Shown here piece after piece: positions 55,959-64,000 of a stretch of 64,000 bases of DNA. The DNA is from Flavobacterium aquiphilum (GTDB lineage: Bacteria; Bacteroidota; Bacteroidia; Flavobacteriales; Flavobacteriaceae): positions 248,001 to 312,000 of the forward strand of contig NZ_CP114288.1 in assembly GCF_027111335.1 (NCBI RefSeq), given 5' to 3'. The position numbers and the translations under genes are program-made. Within the stretch, counting starts at the first letter, position 1. Each line of letters starts with the position of its first letter. Below the pieces are notes generated by a model. The model worked only from the letters and a program-made list of their open reading frames with translations, was not told the origin of the DNA and made no database searches.

Positions 55959-56040
55959 GGTTTATAATCTTCAAATTCTGTTTGCAAATATAAGCAAAGA
56001 GACAGACTAAATATTACTAACCCGTCCTGAAACCCCAAGT

Positions 56041-56135
56041 CCCTAGCCCCGATAGAAGTGAAAATCCTTGTGTGCCGTCTCGTCCCAAAAGACGAGAGGC
56101 ACACAAGATTGTAGCGTATAGCGGGATTAGCTCCT
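56041..56135 (-). repeat. Dispersed intergenic element, copy 3 (reverse orientation)
   Basis: Plus-strand ends are CCCTAGCCCCGATAGAAGTG and GCGGGATTAGCTCCT, with a 41-base central hairpin (56067-56107; CTTGTGTGCC and GGCACACAAG arms). Read on the minus strand it has the same order as copies 1, 2 and 4, and its centre matches that of copy 2. Confidence 0.85.
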
Positions 56136-56168
56136 AATAAAAACCATTAAACTCTCAATTCTATTGCT

Positions 56169-56176
56169 TATTTTTG
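56169..56176 (+). promoter_or_regulatory. Putative -7 element of metG
   Basis: TATTTTTG fits TAnnTTTG, 19 bases before the metG ATG. No clear TTG at -33. Confidence 0.5.
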
Positions 56177-56195
56177 CACCCAATAAAATTGAGTT

Positions 56196-58256
56196 ATGAT
56201 ACAGAATCCAAAAAGATATACCATTACTGCGGCATTGCCTTATACAAATGGACCTATACACATTGGGCATTTGGCGGGTGTTTACGTGCCTTCGGACATT
56301 TATTCCCGTTATTTGCGTTTGCAGGGAAGAGACGTTTTGTTTGTTTGCGGAAGCGACGAACACGGTGTTGCCATTTCGATGAAAGCCAAAAAAGAAGGGG
56401 TTACTCCTCAGGAAGTAATTGACAAATATGATGGAATTATACGTAAATCATTCGCTGATTTCGGTATTTCGTTTGACAATTACTCCAGAACTTCGTTAAA
56501 GATCCATCACGAAACGGCTTCGGAATTCTTTAGAAAATTGTATGACAACGGTGATTTTATTGAAGAAACAACCGAGCAATTGTATGATGCAAAAGCCAAT
56601 CAATTTTTGGCAGACCGTTTTGTAGTTGGGACTTGCCCAAAATGTGGTAATGAAGAAGCGTATGGCGATCAATGCGAAAAATGTGGTTCTACATTAAACG
56701 CTACGGATTTAATCAACCCAAAATCAACAATTACGGGTGAGACTCCTGTGTTGAAATCTACGAAACACTGGTTTTTGCCTCTGGATCGTTACTCTGATTT
56801 TTTGAATGAATGGATTCTCGTTGGACATAAAAACGACTGGAAACCGAATGTTTACGGGCAAGTAAAATCCTGGATTGACGGCGGACTTGAGCCTCGTGCG
56901 GTAACCCGCGACTTGGATTGGGGAATTGACGTTCCGGTTGAAGGCGCCGAAGGAAAAAAATTATATGTGTGGTTTGATGCTCCAATTGGCTATATTTCTT
57001 CTACCAAAGAATGGGCTCAAAGAGAAGGGAAAGATTGGGAACCTTATTGGAAAGACCAAGACACAAAATTGGTTCACTTCATCGGGAAAGACAATATTGT
57101 TTTTCATTGTGTGATTTTCCCTGCGATGCTAAAAGCCGAAGGAAGCTATATTTTGCCAGATAATGTGCCTGCGAATGAGTTCCTGAATTTGGAAGGAAAT
57201 AAATTATCAACTTCCAAAAATTGGGCAGTTTGGTTACACGAATATTTGGAAGAATTTCCAAATCAACAGGATGTTTTACGCTATGCCTTGACATCAAATG
57301 CTCCGGAAACCAAAGACAACGACTTTACCTGGAAAGATTTTCAGGCTAGAAACAACAGTGAATTGGTGGCTATTTTTGGAAATTTCATCAATCGTGTGGT
57401 GGTGTTGACCAACAAATATTACAACGGAATCGTACCTCAACCAAATGAATTATCAGAAGTTGACGAGCAGACTCTAACCGAATTGAAAGCGTATCCAGCA
57501 GTGATTGCTAGTTCGCTGGAAAGATACCGATTCAGGGAAGCACTTGGCGAAATGATGAATGTTGCCCGACTTGGAAACAAATACCTGGCTGACGAAGAGC
57601 CTTGGAAAATGATTAAAACGGATGAAGAGCGCACCAAAACCCAAATGTATGTTGCCTTGCAAATCGCTGCTGCTTTGAGTTCGCTTTGTGAACCGTTCTT
57701 ACCTTTTACCGCTACGAAATTAAAACGTATTTTGAATATTAATGAAGCTTTGAGCTGGAATACTGTTTCGGATAATTCCGATTTAATTCCTGCCGGTCAT
57801 CAAATTGATGAAGCCGAATTATTGTTTGCCAAAATAGAAGACGAAGAAATCCAAAAACAAATAGATAAATTGGAAGCAACCAAAACGGCAAATAACGCCG
57901 AAAACAAAAAAGCAGAACCTCAAAAAGACTTGATTCAGTATGAGGATTTTGCCAAAATGGATATCCGTGTGGGAACAATCCTTGAAGCTGAAAAAATGCC
58001 GAAAGCCAATAAACTTTTGATTTTGAAAGTGGATACCGGAATTGACGTTCGAACGATCGTTTCGGGAATTGCCGAAAGTTTCAAACCAGAAGATATTATC
58101 GGAAAACGTGTAACCGTTCTTGTGAATTTGGCTCCGAGAAACCTTCGTGGTGTAGAAAGTCAAGGAATGATTTTGATGACTACCAATGCCGAAGGAAAAT
58201 TGGTTTTCGTAAATCCAGATGCTGATGGCGTTGGAAATGGCGAAACGATAAATTAA
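56196..58256 (+). CDS. metG: Methionine--tRNA ligase
   Basis: 686 residues. Class I synthetase charging tRNA-Met. HIGH motif at residues 22-25 in [11 protein letters not shown], zinc-binding knuckle ([19 protein letters not shown], four Cys), and the KMSKS counterpart KLSTS at residues 336-340. Residues of about 575-686 are a fused C-terminal tRNA-binding OB-fold ([39 protein letters not shown]) of the EMAP-II/CsaA type used for dimerisation and tRNA binding. Confidence 0.97.
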   Translation: MIQNPKRYTITAALPYTNGPIHIGHLAGVYVPSDIYSRYLRLQGRDVLFVCGSDEHGVAISMKAKKEGVTPQEVIDKYDGIIRKSFADFGISFDNYSRTSLKIHHETASEFFRKLYDNGDFIEETTEQLYDAKANQFLADRFVVGTCPKCGNEEAYGDQCEKCGSTLNATDLINPKSTITGETPVLKSTKHWFLPLDRYSDFLNEWILVGHKNDWKPNVYGQVKSWIDGGLEPRAVTRDLDWGIDVPVEGAEGKKLYVWFDAPIGYISSTKEWAQREGKDWEPYWKDQDTKLVHFIGKDNIVFHCVIFPAMLKAEGSYILPDNVPANEFLNLEGNKLSTSKNWAVWLHEYLEEFPNQQDVLRYALTSNAPETKDNDFTWKDFQARNNSELVAIFGNFINRVVVLTNKYYNGIVPQPNELSEVDEQTLTELKAYPAVIASSLERYRFREALGEMMNVARLGNKYLADEEPWKMIKTDEERTKTQMYVALQIAAALSSLCEPFLPFTATKLKRILNINEALSWNTVSDNSDLIPAGHQIDEAELLFAKIEDEEIQKQIDKLEATKTANNAENKKAEPQKDLIQYEDFAKMDIRVGTILEAEKMPKANKLLILKVDTGIDVRTIVSGIAESFKPEDIIGKRVTVLVNLAPRNLRGVESQGMILMTTNAEGKLVFVNPDADGVGNGETIN

Positions 58257-58272
58257 ATTTTATAATTCATAT

Positions 58273-58330
58273 AAATTGCGTGAATCGGTTAAATCTTTTA
58301 ATTGATTCGCGCAATTTCTTTTTATTTTTT
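58273..58330 (+). terminator. Terminator of metG
   Basis: AAATTGCG-GAATC pairs with GATTC-CGCAATTT (one mismatch pair), loop of about 19 bases, followed by a T-rich run. Confidence 0.8.
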
Positions 58331-58355
58331 TAAAAAAGCACAAACGATTAAAAAC

Positions 58356-59243
58356 ATGAAACTCACCAAACCAAGATTAGCCTTAATCTACGGTATTCTT
58401 TGCATTTCGATTTTCCCGATATTGGTAAAATTACGTTTAACCCCTGGGTTAATTTCGGCTTTTTACCGAATGTTTTTTGCTTTTCTCTTACTTATGCCTT
58501 ACACGCTTTTAAGTAAAAACTTTAAAATGCCAACTTTAAAATTCGCTCTTTTGGCGGCATTTTGCGGTATTTTATTTTCATCGGATGTTGCGGTTTGGAA
58601 TATCGCGATTCAGGAATCAAGTGCAACTCAAGCATCGTTATTGACAAATTTATCCCCAGTTTGGGTTGGAATTGGTTCTTTTTTATTTTTAAAATCAAAA
58701 CCTGGCGTAAATTTCTGGACGGGAACAATAGTTTCGTTATTCGGAATGGTGGTTTTGGTTGGTTTTGAATTTTTCATTGAAATGAATTTTGACAAGGCTT
58801 TTCTGTTTGCCGTTTTATCAGGTATTTTCTATTCCATTTATCTTTTGATCAGCAAAAATGTTCTTTCAAAAGTCGATGTATTATCGTTCATGACCATCAG
58901 TTTATTCGCTTCCAGTATTTATTTAGGAATTCTCTGTTATAGTTTGGATCAACCTTTTACCGGATTTTCAGATGCCGGCTGGTTTGTGTTGGTCCTTCAG
59001 GCATTAATTTGTCAACTTTGTGCTTGGCTTTCTATCAGTTATGCCACGCAACACATGCCTGCGACGAGAGTTTCATTGAGTTTATTAAGTCAGGCCGTAA
59101 TTACTTCTATCTTGGCTTGGTTCTTTTTGGAAGAAAAAATAACTTTACAAATGGTTTTCGGCGGAATTATTCTACTTTTCGGAATCCGAATTACCTTTTA
59201 CGATAAGGTCTTTTCTTTGAAAAGACTTTTTTCTAAGAACTAA
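58356..59243 (+). CDS. EamA-family (drug/metabolite) transporter
   Basis: 295 residues from ATG at 58356 (MKLTKPRLALIYGILCISIF). An earlier TTG in frame would add a Lys/Phe-rich segment that overlaps the metG terminator, so I reject it. Ten membrane helices in two EamA repeats, with the typical WNIAIQESSATQASLLTNLS and YATQHMPATRVSLSLLSQ segments before helix ends. It exports or imports small metabolites; substrate unknown. It probably forms a unit with the HAD gene 10 bases downstream. Confidence 0.9.
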   Translation: MKLTKPRLALIYGILCISIFPILVKLRLTPGLISAFYRMFFAFLLLMPYTLLSKNFKMPTLKFALLAAFCGILFSSDVAVWNIAIQESSATQASLLTNLSPVWVGIGSFLFLKSKPGVNFWTGTIVSLFGMVVLVGFEFFIEMNFDKAFLFAVLSGIFYSIYLLISKNVLSKVDVLSFMTISLFASSIYLGILCYSLDQPFTGFSDAGWFVLVLQALICQLCAWLSISYATQHMPATRVSLSLLSQAVITSILAWFFLEEKITLQMVFGGIILLFGIRITFYDKVFSLKRLFSKN

Positions 59244-59253
59244 AACAAAAATC

Positions 59254-59964
59254 ATGTCAAATACAAACTCTATATCGAACTTAAAAGTCATTGCCTTCGA
59301 CGCTGACGACACCTTATGGGTCAACGAAACCTATTTTGATGAAACCGAGAAAAAATTCTGTGGTTTGATGGAAGATTATTTGTCGCATCAAGGGATTTCA
59401 AAAGAACTATTCAAAATCGAAATCGATAATCTCAAATTATACGGTTACGGAATCAAAGGCTATATTCTTTCGATGATAGAAGCGGCGATAAAAATTTCGA
59501 ACAACACCATTCCAATCGAAGTCATCGAAAAAATAATTCAATACGGAAAAGAACTGCTCGAAAAACCGATTGTTTTATTGGACGGAGTTGAGGAAACTTT
59601 ACAAGCTTTACACAGAAAATACAAATTGGTCGTTGCCACCAAAGGCGACTTGCTGGATCAACGCCGAAAGTTGCACAATTCGGGCTTAGGGCATTATTTT
59701 CACCATATTGAAGTGATGTCGGACAAACAAGAAGTCGATTATTCGGATCTGATCAAACGCTTGGAAATTAAACCCGAGGAATTCTTCATGATCGGCAATT
59801 CCCTAAAATCAGATGTATTGCCTGTTTTAACAATTGGCGGACATGCCGTTCATATTCCTTTTCACACTACTTGGGCACATGAAAAAATCGATCATAAAGT
59901 GGAACACAAAAATTTTAAGACATTTGAAAAAATAACAGAAGTCTTGACAATATTGGAAACCTGA
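59254..59964 (+). CDS. HAD-family hydrolase
   Basis: 236 residues. Motif I VIAFDADDTLW (nucleophile Asp plus Asp two residues later), motif II LVVATKGD, and motif IV FFMIGNSLKSDVLP. The helical cap between motifs I and II makes it a class I HAD phosphatase. Substrate not known. It follows the EamA gene by 10 bases and is closed by a terminator. Confidence 0.9.
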   Translation: MSNTNSISNLKVIAFDADDTLWVNETYFDETEKKFCGLMEDYLSHQGISKELFKIEIDNLKLYGYGIKGYILSMIEAAIKISNNTIPIEVIEKIIQYGKELLEKPIVLLDGVEETLQALHRKYKLVVATKGDLLDQRRKLHNSGLGHYFHHIEVMSDKQEVDYSDLIKRLEIKPEEFFMIGNSLKSDVLPVLTIGGHAVHIPFHTTWAHEKIDHKVEHKNFKTFEKITEVLTILET

Positions 59965-59979
59965 GAGTTCTTTTTTAAA

Positions 59980-60035
59980 AAAACAGTCCTAGCAAAAATG
60001 CTTTTTATTTAGTATTTTAGCTAGGCTTTTTTAAA
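59980..60035 (+). terminator. Terminator after the HAD gene
   Basis: AG-CCTAGC (59985-59993) pairs with GCTAGGCT (about 60019-60026) with one bulge, and a T run follows. Confidence 0.65.
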
Positions 60036-60099
60036 TAAAAGTTGCTTATCATTAAAGTTCACATTCCGACGAAGCCTATCATCCCTAAATACCATATAA

Positions 60100-60729
60100 A
60101 TGAGAAAAATTTTAGATTTGGACAATTGGAATCGAAAAGATCATTTTCTTTTTTTTAAACAAATGCAGGAACCTTTTTTTGGGGCAAACGTAACCATCGA
60201 CTGCACCAAAGCTTATGACAAGGCAAAGTCACTGGGTACTTCTTTTTTTATTTATTATTTACACAAAACCCTAGTGGCGGTCAATGCCTTTGAAAGTTTC
60301 AAATACCGAATGGAGAACACCCATATTTACATTTACGACCGGATTGACGGATCAGCAACAATAAGCCGAGCCGATGGTACTTTTGGATTTTCTCTAATTG
60401 AATACCATCCTGATTACAGCATTTTTGAACAAAACGCCATAACTGAAATCAATCGTATTCAAAACACAACCGGTTTGTTCACACGAGAATTCAATGATGA
60501 CAACCTCATTCATTTTTCGGCAATTCCCTGGTTGAATTTTAGCTCGCTTTCACATGCCCGAAACATGACTTTCCCTGACAGCAGCCCTAAAATTTCTTTT
60601 GGAAAAATGACTGTCTCCAAAAAAGGAAAAAGAAAAATGTCTATGTCAATTCACGTTCATCACGGATTAATGGATGCCATTCATGTAGGTCAAATGGTGG
60701 ATTATTTTCAAGAAATAATGAACCAATAA
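60100..60729 (+). CDS. Chloramphenicol acetyltransferase-fold (CatA-like) protein
   Basis: 209 residues, close to the length of trimeric CatA enzymes. LDNWNRKDHFLFF at the start and FSAIPWLNFSSLSHARN follow the CatA pattern. The catalytic motif HHxxxDG is present as HHGLMDAI (His187-His188, Asp192), with Ala in place of the Gly. It should transfer an acetyl group from acetyl-CoA to a hydroxyl. Whether chloramphenicol is a substrate cannot be inferred, and nothing mobile surrounds it. Chromosomal Bacteroidota CAT-like genes of unknown substrate are common. Confidence 0.82.
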   Translation: MRKILDLDNWNRKDHFLFFKQMQEPFFGANVTIDCTKAYDKAKSLGTSFFIYYLHKTLVAVNAFESFKYRMENTHIYIYDRIDGSATISRADGTFGFSLIEYHPDYSIFEQNAITEINRIQNTTGLFTREFNDDNLIHFSAIPWLNFSSLSHARNMTFPDSSPKISFGKMTVSKKGKRKMSMSIHVHHGLMDAIHVGQMVDYFQEIMNQ

Positions 60730-60735
60730 ATTCAT

Positions 60736-60759
60736 AATATTGTAAAACGGAACAATATT
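60736..60759. promoter_or_regulatory. Inverted repeat AATATTGT-N8-ACAATATT
   Basis: Perfect 8-bp arms around an 8-base loop, 7 bases past the CAT-like stop and 42 bases before the next start. A T-rich stretch follows. It may be a weak terminator or an operator of the gene at 60802. Confidence 0.4.
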
Positions 60760-60801
60760 TGTTTATTCTTTCAAAACAAACATTTTATTTAGTAAGTACT
60801 C

Positions 60802-62190
60802 ATGAAAAAAATATTTCTTTTTTTTATTCTAATCCAATGCAATGCTCTTTTGAGTCAGACAGTTATTGCAACATTTCCATTGGAACTTAAAAAATCCAAA
60901 GACTACAGACAAATATTAAATGCCGAAAACAACGATACACACGATTTGTTTGCTTTTGTAACCGACAAAGAAACGCTAACAATCCTAAAATACAATAGTG
61001 CATTGTTTCTAACCAATCAATACACATTTCCAAGGCTCGATATCAGTCATAAATTAATATCAGGATATAGCTTTAATAATCAAGGAAACCCGACTCTTTA
61101 TTGGTCTTCCGACGATTTGAGCAAAATAACAGCTGCTACTTACGATTTGGACTCCAAAACTAACGCTGTTGTTAATTATGAGTTGCAGTTTTTCAACCAA
61201 GATGTTATCACACATTTCCAAGAGAACAATACTTTTTACATTCTTGCTCAAAAACATTTTGAAGAAAAATTGATACTGTACATTTTTAAAGATGGCAAAA
61301 AAGAAGAAAAAATACTGGATTTCAGCTCTTTTAAATTCAAAAACAGCAAAAACCAAGCGGTATCATTCAGCAAGATTCTGGAAGTTTGCCCAATTGAACA
61401 AATAGAAACCAATCATTTTAATCCTTTATTCAAAGGCACTCAGAAAACAAAACTATACGTTCTCAAAAATCGATTGCTTCTTACTTTCGACCATAACGAC
61501 AATGAGACACAAGGATTTGATATAAACCTTGCAACTTTCGAAATTCAGGAAAAGCTTTTTCCGAAAACCGCAACCAAAAATTATGTCAGTTTATCGAATT
61601 CCTACTACCATGAAAACAAAATCTATCAGCTAAAAGTTAATGCTGAAGAATTACAATTTGAAATAAAGGATTACAAAACAGGAGAAAATATTAAAACCTT
61701 TACAGTTCCGCAAACCGATGCGATTCCGTTTAAAACTTCACCTTTATGGCTGCAAATGGAAGGGCAAAGACCAAAAGAACTGACAAACACTACCAATTTT
61801 TTACATCAATTGGTTTACTTGGAAGTAGGACTCACGGTCTATAAAACAACTAAATCCATTCTGATAACTTTGGGAGGAACTGGAAACATTCAATTTACAG
61901 ATATTGCGAATAATTATTCAGGCAATGAACTAAACTATTATGACTATATAAATCGTTATGTCCCCACATATATGTATTTTGAAAGTAGGTTCGACAAAAA
62001 ATTGGAAAACACCAAGCAAGATCAGGAACCGCTTGCTGTTGATTTTATTTCGCGTTTTAGAGAAGAGCACGATGAAGTGTCGCTACCAAGCATCATTCGC
62101 TACAAAAACTACTATATCATGGGATATTACGACACCAATACCAAACAATATACCATGAGAAAATTCAGCGATGGATTTGATTCTATGTAA
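60802..62190 (+). CDS. Hypothetical secreted protein, first of a tandem pair
   Basis: 462 residues, family not recognised. The signal peptide MKKIFLFFILIQCNALLSQ ends near residue 19. The mature protein is strand-rich, with motifs such as ISGYSFNNQGNPTLYWSS, FYILAQKHFEEKLILYIFKD and KSILITLGGTGNIQFTDIA, giving the impression of repeated blades of a propeller. It ends YYDTNTKQYTMRKFSDGFDS. It is homologous throughout to the next gene (identity roughly two thirds by eye). Function unknown. Confidence 0.7.
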   Translation: MKKIFLFFILIQCNALLSQTVIATFPLELKKSKDYRQILNAENNDTHDLFAFVTDKETLTILKYNSALFLTNQYTFPRLDISHKLISGYSFNNQGNPTLYWSSDDLSKITAATYDLDSKTNAVVNYELQFFNQDVITHFQENNTFYILAQKHFEEKLILYIFKDGKKEEKILDFSSFKFKNSKNQAVSFSKILEVCPIEQIETNHFNPLFKGTQKTKLYVLKNRLLLTFDHNDNETQGFDINLATFEIQEKLFPKTATKNYVSLSNSYYHENKIYQLKVNAEELQFEIKDYKTGENIKTFTVPQTDAIPFKTSPLWLQMEGQRPKELTNTTNFLHQLVYLEVGLTVYKTTKSILITLGGTGNIQFTDIANNYSGNELNYYDYINRYVPTYMYFESRFDKKLENTKQDQEPLAVDFISRFREEHDEVSLPSIIRYKNYYIMGYYDTNTKQYTMRKFSDGFDSM

Positions 62191-62210
62191 TTCCTAGTTC
62201 CTTTCTTTTT

Positions 62211-62340
62211 TGGAGCGGAAACATAAAGGTTTTTTTGGAAACATCGTCCCGTTTTCCGCTACAATTCCCGATTTAGAAAAACTTCGGCAAAAGCCTTGTT
62301 TTTCTAAATCGGGCGATTTTCACTTCAACCGGGGCTAAAA
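62211..62340 (+). repeat. Dispersed intergenic element, copy 4
   Basis: Starts GGAGC, has CCGCTACAATTC, then a different 47-base centre (62267-62313) with perfect 16-bp arms CCCGATTTAGAAAAAC, then GATTTTCACTTC and CCGGGGCTAAAA. The arms match copy 3, but the central hairpin does not. The remaining gap to 62532 holds AT-rich DNA and a weak promoter: TTG at 62463-62465 and TAGTTTTTG about 18 bases later. Confidence 0.8.
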
Positions 62341-62532
62341 GTTAGCATTTGGCTTTTTTGTAATCATTCAAAAAAACATAACGTCTTTCTAGAAAACAAA
62401 ACAATTTATTTGAATTAAAGTATAAATCTTATATTATTTTCAATAAATTATGAATTCACAAGTTGGCTATTCGTAAAATGGTATAGTTTTTGTAGGTTTT
62501 TTCTAATCAACCTCCAGTACAAATAAGTAATT

Positions 62533-63924
62533 ATGAAAAAAATTCTACTTTTTGTTATTCTAATCCAATATAATTTTCTCTTTAGTCAAACGCAATTAGC
62601 AACTTTTCCGCTGGAATTCAAAAATTCCAAAGACTACAGGCAAATCATAAATGCCGAAGACAACAATACACATGATCTATTTGCCTTCGCAACCGATAAA
62701 AAAACACTCACAATCCTAAAATACAACAATGCGCTGTTCTTGACCAATCAATATGCATTTGCAAAAAAGGATATCTCCCATAAATCAATATCAGGGTACA
62801 GTTTTAGCGACGATGGAAACCCAACTCTTTACTGGTCTTCCGAAGATTTACAGAAAATAACAGCAGTTACTTACAATCTGAACACAAAGACAAATACTTC
62901 AGTCAATTATGATTTAAGATTTTTTAAACAAATTGTTATTACGCAATTTCAACAGAACAATACTTTTTATATCCTCACACAAAAATATTTAGAGCAAAAA
63001 TTGGTATTGTACATTTTTAAAGATGGCAAAAAAGAAGAAAAAACACTCGATTTCAGCTCTTTCAAATTCAAAAACAGCATAAATTTACCTATAAGATTTA
63101 ACCAAATTCTAATAGCTTGTCCCGCTGAAAAAATTGAAACCAATCAGTTCAACCCGCTATTCAAGGCTACTCAAAAATCAAAACTATACGTTCTCAAAAA
63201 TCAATTGCTTCTCACTTTCGACCACGATTATCACGAAACACAAGCATTTTTCATTGATCTTGCTACTTTTGAAATTCAGGAAAAAAAGTTTTCTAAAACC
63301 GATACTCAATCTTTTTTCGGCCCAAACAATTCCTATTATCATGAAGGTAAAATATATCAATTTAAAGTCAGTAGCAACCAATTATTGTTTGAAATAAGGG
63401 ATTATAAAACAGGAGAAATAGTCAAAAGTATTTACGTTGCACCAAACCAAACGATTCCATTTAAATCTTCTCCTATATGGCTGCAGCTAAATAATGATAA
63501 ACCGACGGAAATACAAACCACCGCCCGACTTTTGAATCAACTTCACTCTTTGAATGTTGGATTAACGGTTTACAAAACTTCTAAATCCATTTTAATCACA
63601 TTTGGAGGAATAGGTGAGCTTGAATTTTCGGACACTGTACATTCTTTTACATTTGATAATGAACTGACCAGCGACATAGAATATCGCAATGTCCCGATGA
63701 CAATTTACTTCGAAAGTATATTTGACAAAAAATTAGACCATATCAAACAAGATCAGGAGCCACCTCTTGCAGTCGATTTTATTTCCCGTTTTAAAGAAGA
63801 ACATAAGGAAATCAGCCTACCAAGTATTATTCGTTACAAGAACTACTATATCATGGGGTATTATGACACCAAAACCAAACAATATACCATGCGTAAATTC
63901 AGTGATGGATTTGAGACAATGTGA
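62533..63924 (+). CDS. Hypothetical secreted protein, second of a tandem pair
   Basis: 463 residues. Signal peptide ends FLFSQ near residue 19. It aligns without large gaps to the gene at 60802-62190, including TFPLEFKNSKDYRQI, the ATDKKTLTILKYNNALFLTN stretch, YIFKDGKKEEKTLDFSSFKF and the identical C-terminal block SIIRYKNYYIMGYYDT. It has its own leader containing the copy-4 element, so it may be expressed separately. Function unknown. Confidence 0.7.
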   Translation: MKKILLFVILIQYNFLFSQTQLATFPLEFKNSKDYRQIINAEDNNTHDLFAFATDKKTLTILKYNNALFLTNQYAFAKKDISHKSISGYSFSDDGNPTLYWSSEDLQKITAVTYNLNTKTNTSVNYDLRFFKQIVITQFQQNNTFYILTQKYLEQKLVLYIFKDGKKEEKTLDFSSFKFKNSINLPIRFNQILIACPAEKIETNQFNPLFKATQKSKLYVLKNQLLLTFDHDYHETQAFFIDLATFEIQEKKFSKTDTQSFFGPNNSYYHEGKIYQFKVSSNQLLFEIRDYKTGEIVKSIYVAPNQTIPFKSSPIWLQLNNDKPTEIQTTARLLNQLHSLNVGLTVYKTSKSILITFGGIGELEFSDTVHSFTFDNELTSDIEYRNVPMTIYFESIFDKKLDHIKQDQEPPLAVDFISRFKEEHKEISLPSIIRYKNYYIMGYYDTKTKQYTMRKFSDGFETM

Positions 63925-64000
63925 TTTTAGAGCAGCCAATTTTTGAAACCGTGATGTCTTTATAAAGCAGTATTATTCTAATTTAAAAGTATTCATTACT

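Noticed and set aside
55847..56104. Minus-strand frame of 85 codons
   Set aside because: It overlaps the better 56-residue frame and runs through the dispersed repeat's hairpin. Codon use is poor.
60100..60729. Acquired chloramphenicol-resistance island
   Set aside because: The CAT-fold gene has no transposase, integron or compositional break around it. It is more likely a resident acetyltransferase of unknown substrate.

Overview
The window looks like chromosomal DNA of a Flavobacterium-type member of the Bacteroidota. The support is an AT-rich base composition, several TAnnTTTG/TTG promoters, long secreted Ig-like proteins ending in type IX secretion (T9SS) C-terminal signals, a TonB-dependent receptor beside a SusD-independent lipoprotein esterase, short flavobacterial families (DUF4270, GxxExxY, DUF2752/TM2/DUF805), and an atpD-atpC pair separate from the other ATP synthase genes. 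I saw no rRNA, tRNA, CRISPR array, prophage or transposase.

Layout. (1) 1-13.9 kb, minus strand: three tandem paralogous secreted giants. The first is cut off by the window start. They share a mosaic C-terminal module and, where the end is visible, a type C T9SS signal. (2) 14.2-19.7 kb: recX (+), then a biotin operon on the minus strand, bioF - GxxExxY gene - bioD - bioA - ketoacyl-synthase homologue, whose gaps are filled by repeats. (3) 19.7-24 kb: two outer-membrane barrel genes, then atpD-atpC. (4) 24-33.1 kb, minus: a TonB receptor with an SGNH lipoprotein, then the operon GT5-like protein - DUF4270 lipoprotein - glmS. (5) 33.2-37.1 kb, plus: panC-panD, an esterase-fold protein and radA, expressed divergently from the GT5 operon. 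(6) 37.3-49.6 kb: mixed housekeeping and envelope genes (FAD reductase, AsmA-like/GT51 transglycosylase, aldo/keto reductase, OmpA lipoprotein, exonuclease III, a bifunctional OlsF-like acyltransferase, three small membrane proteins, a 2-hydroxyacid dehydrogenase, nhaA). (7) 49.7-55.7 kb: three uncharacterised exported or membrane-anchored proteins, a small barrel, a secreted protein and a DMP19-like protein. (8) 55.8-64 kb: a 56-residue basic protein, metG, a drug/metabolite transporter, a HAD hydrolase, a CAT-fold acetyltransferase and a tandem pair of secreted paralogues.

How it fits together. Much of the coding content serves the cell envelope: surface adhesins, barrels, lipoproteins, peptidoglycan and amino-sugar supply (glmS), and aminolipid synthesis. 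The rest is cofactor biosynthesis (biotin, pantothenate) and core functions. The gaps carry most of the unexplained structure. There is a roughly 85-130 bp dispersed element in four copies with conserved arms but different central hairpins, heptamer tracts inside two operons, a gene cassette bounded by inverted repeats within the biotin operon, and a shared palindrome upstream of two of the adhesin genes.

All functional names come from reading the sequences for recognisable motifs and remembered family features. No database search was run.
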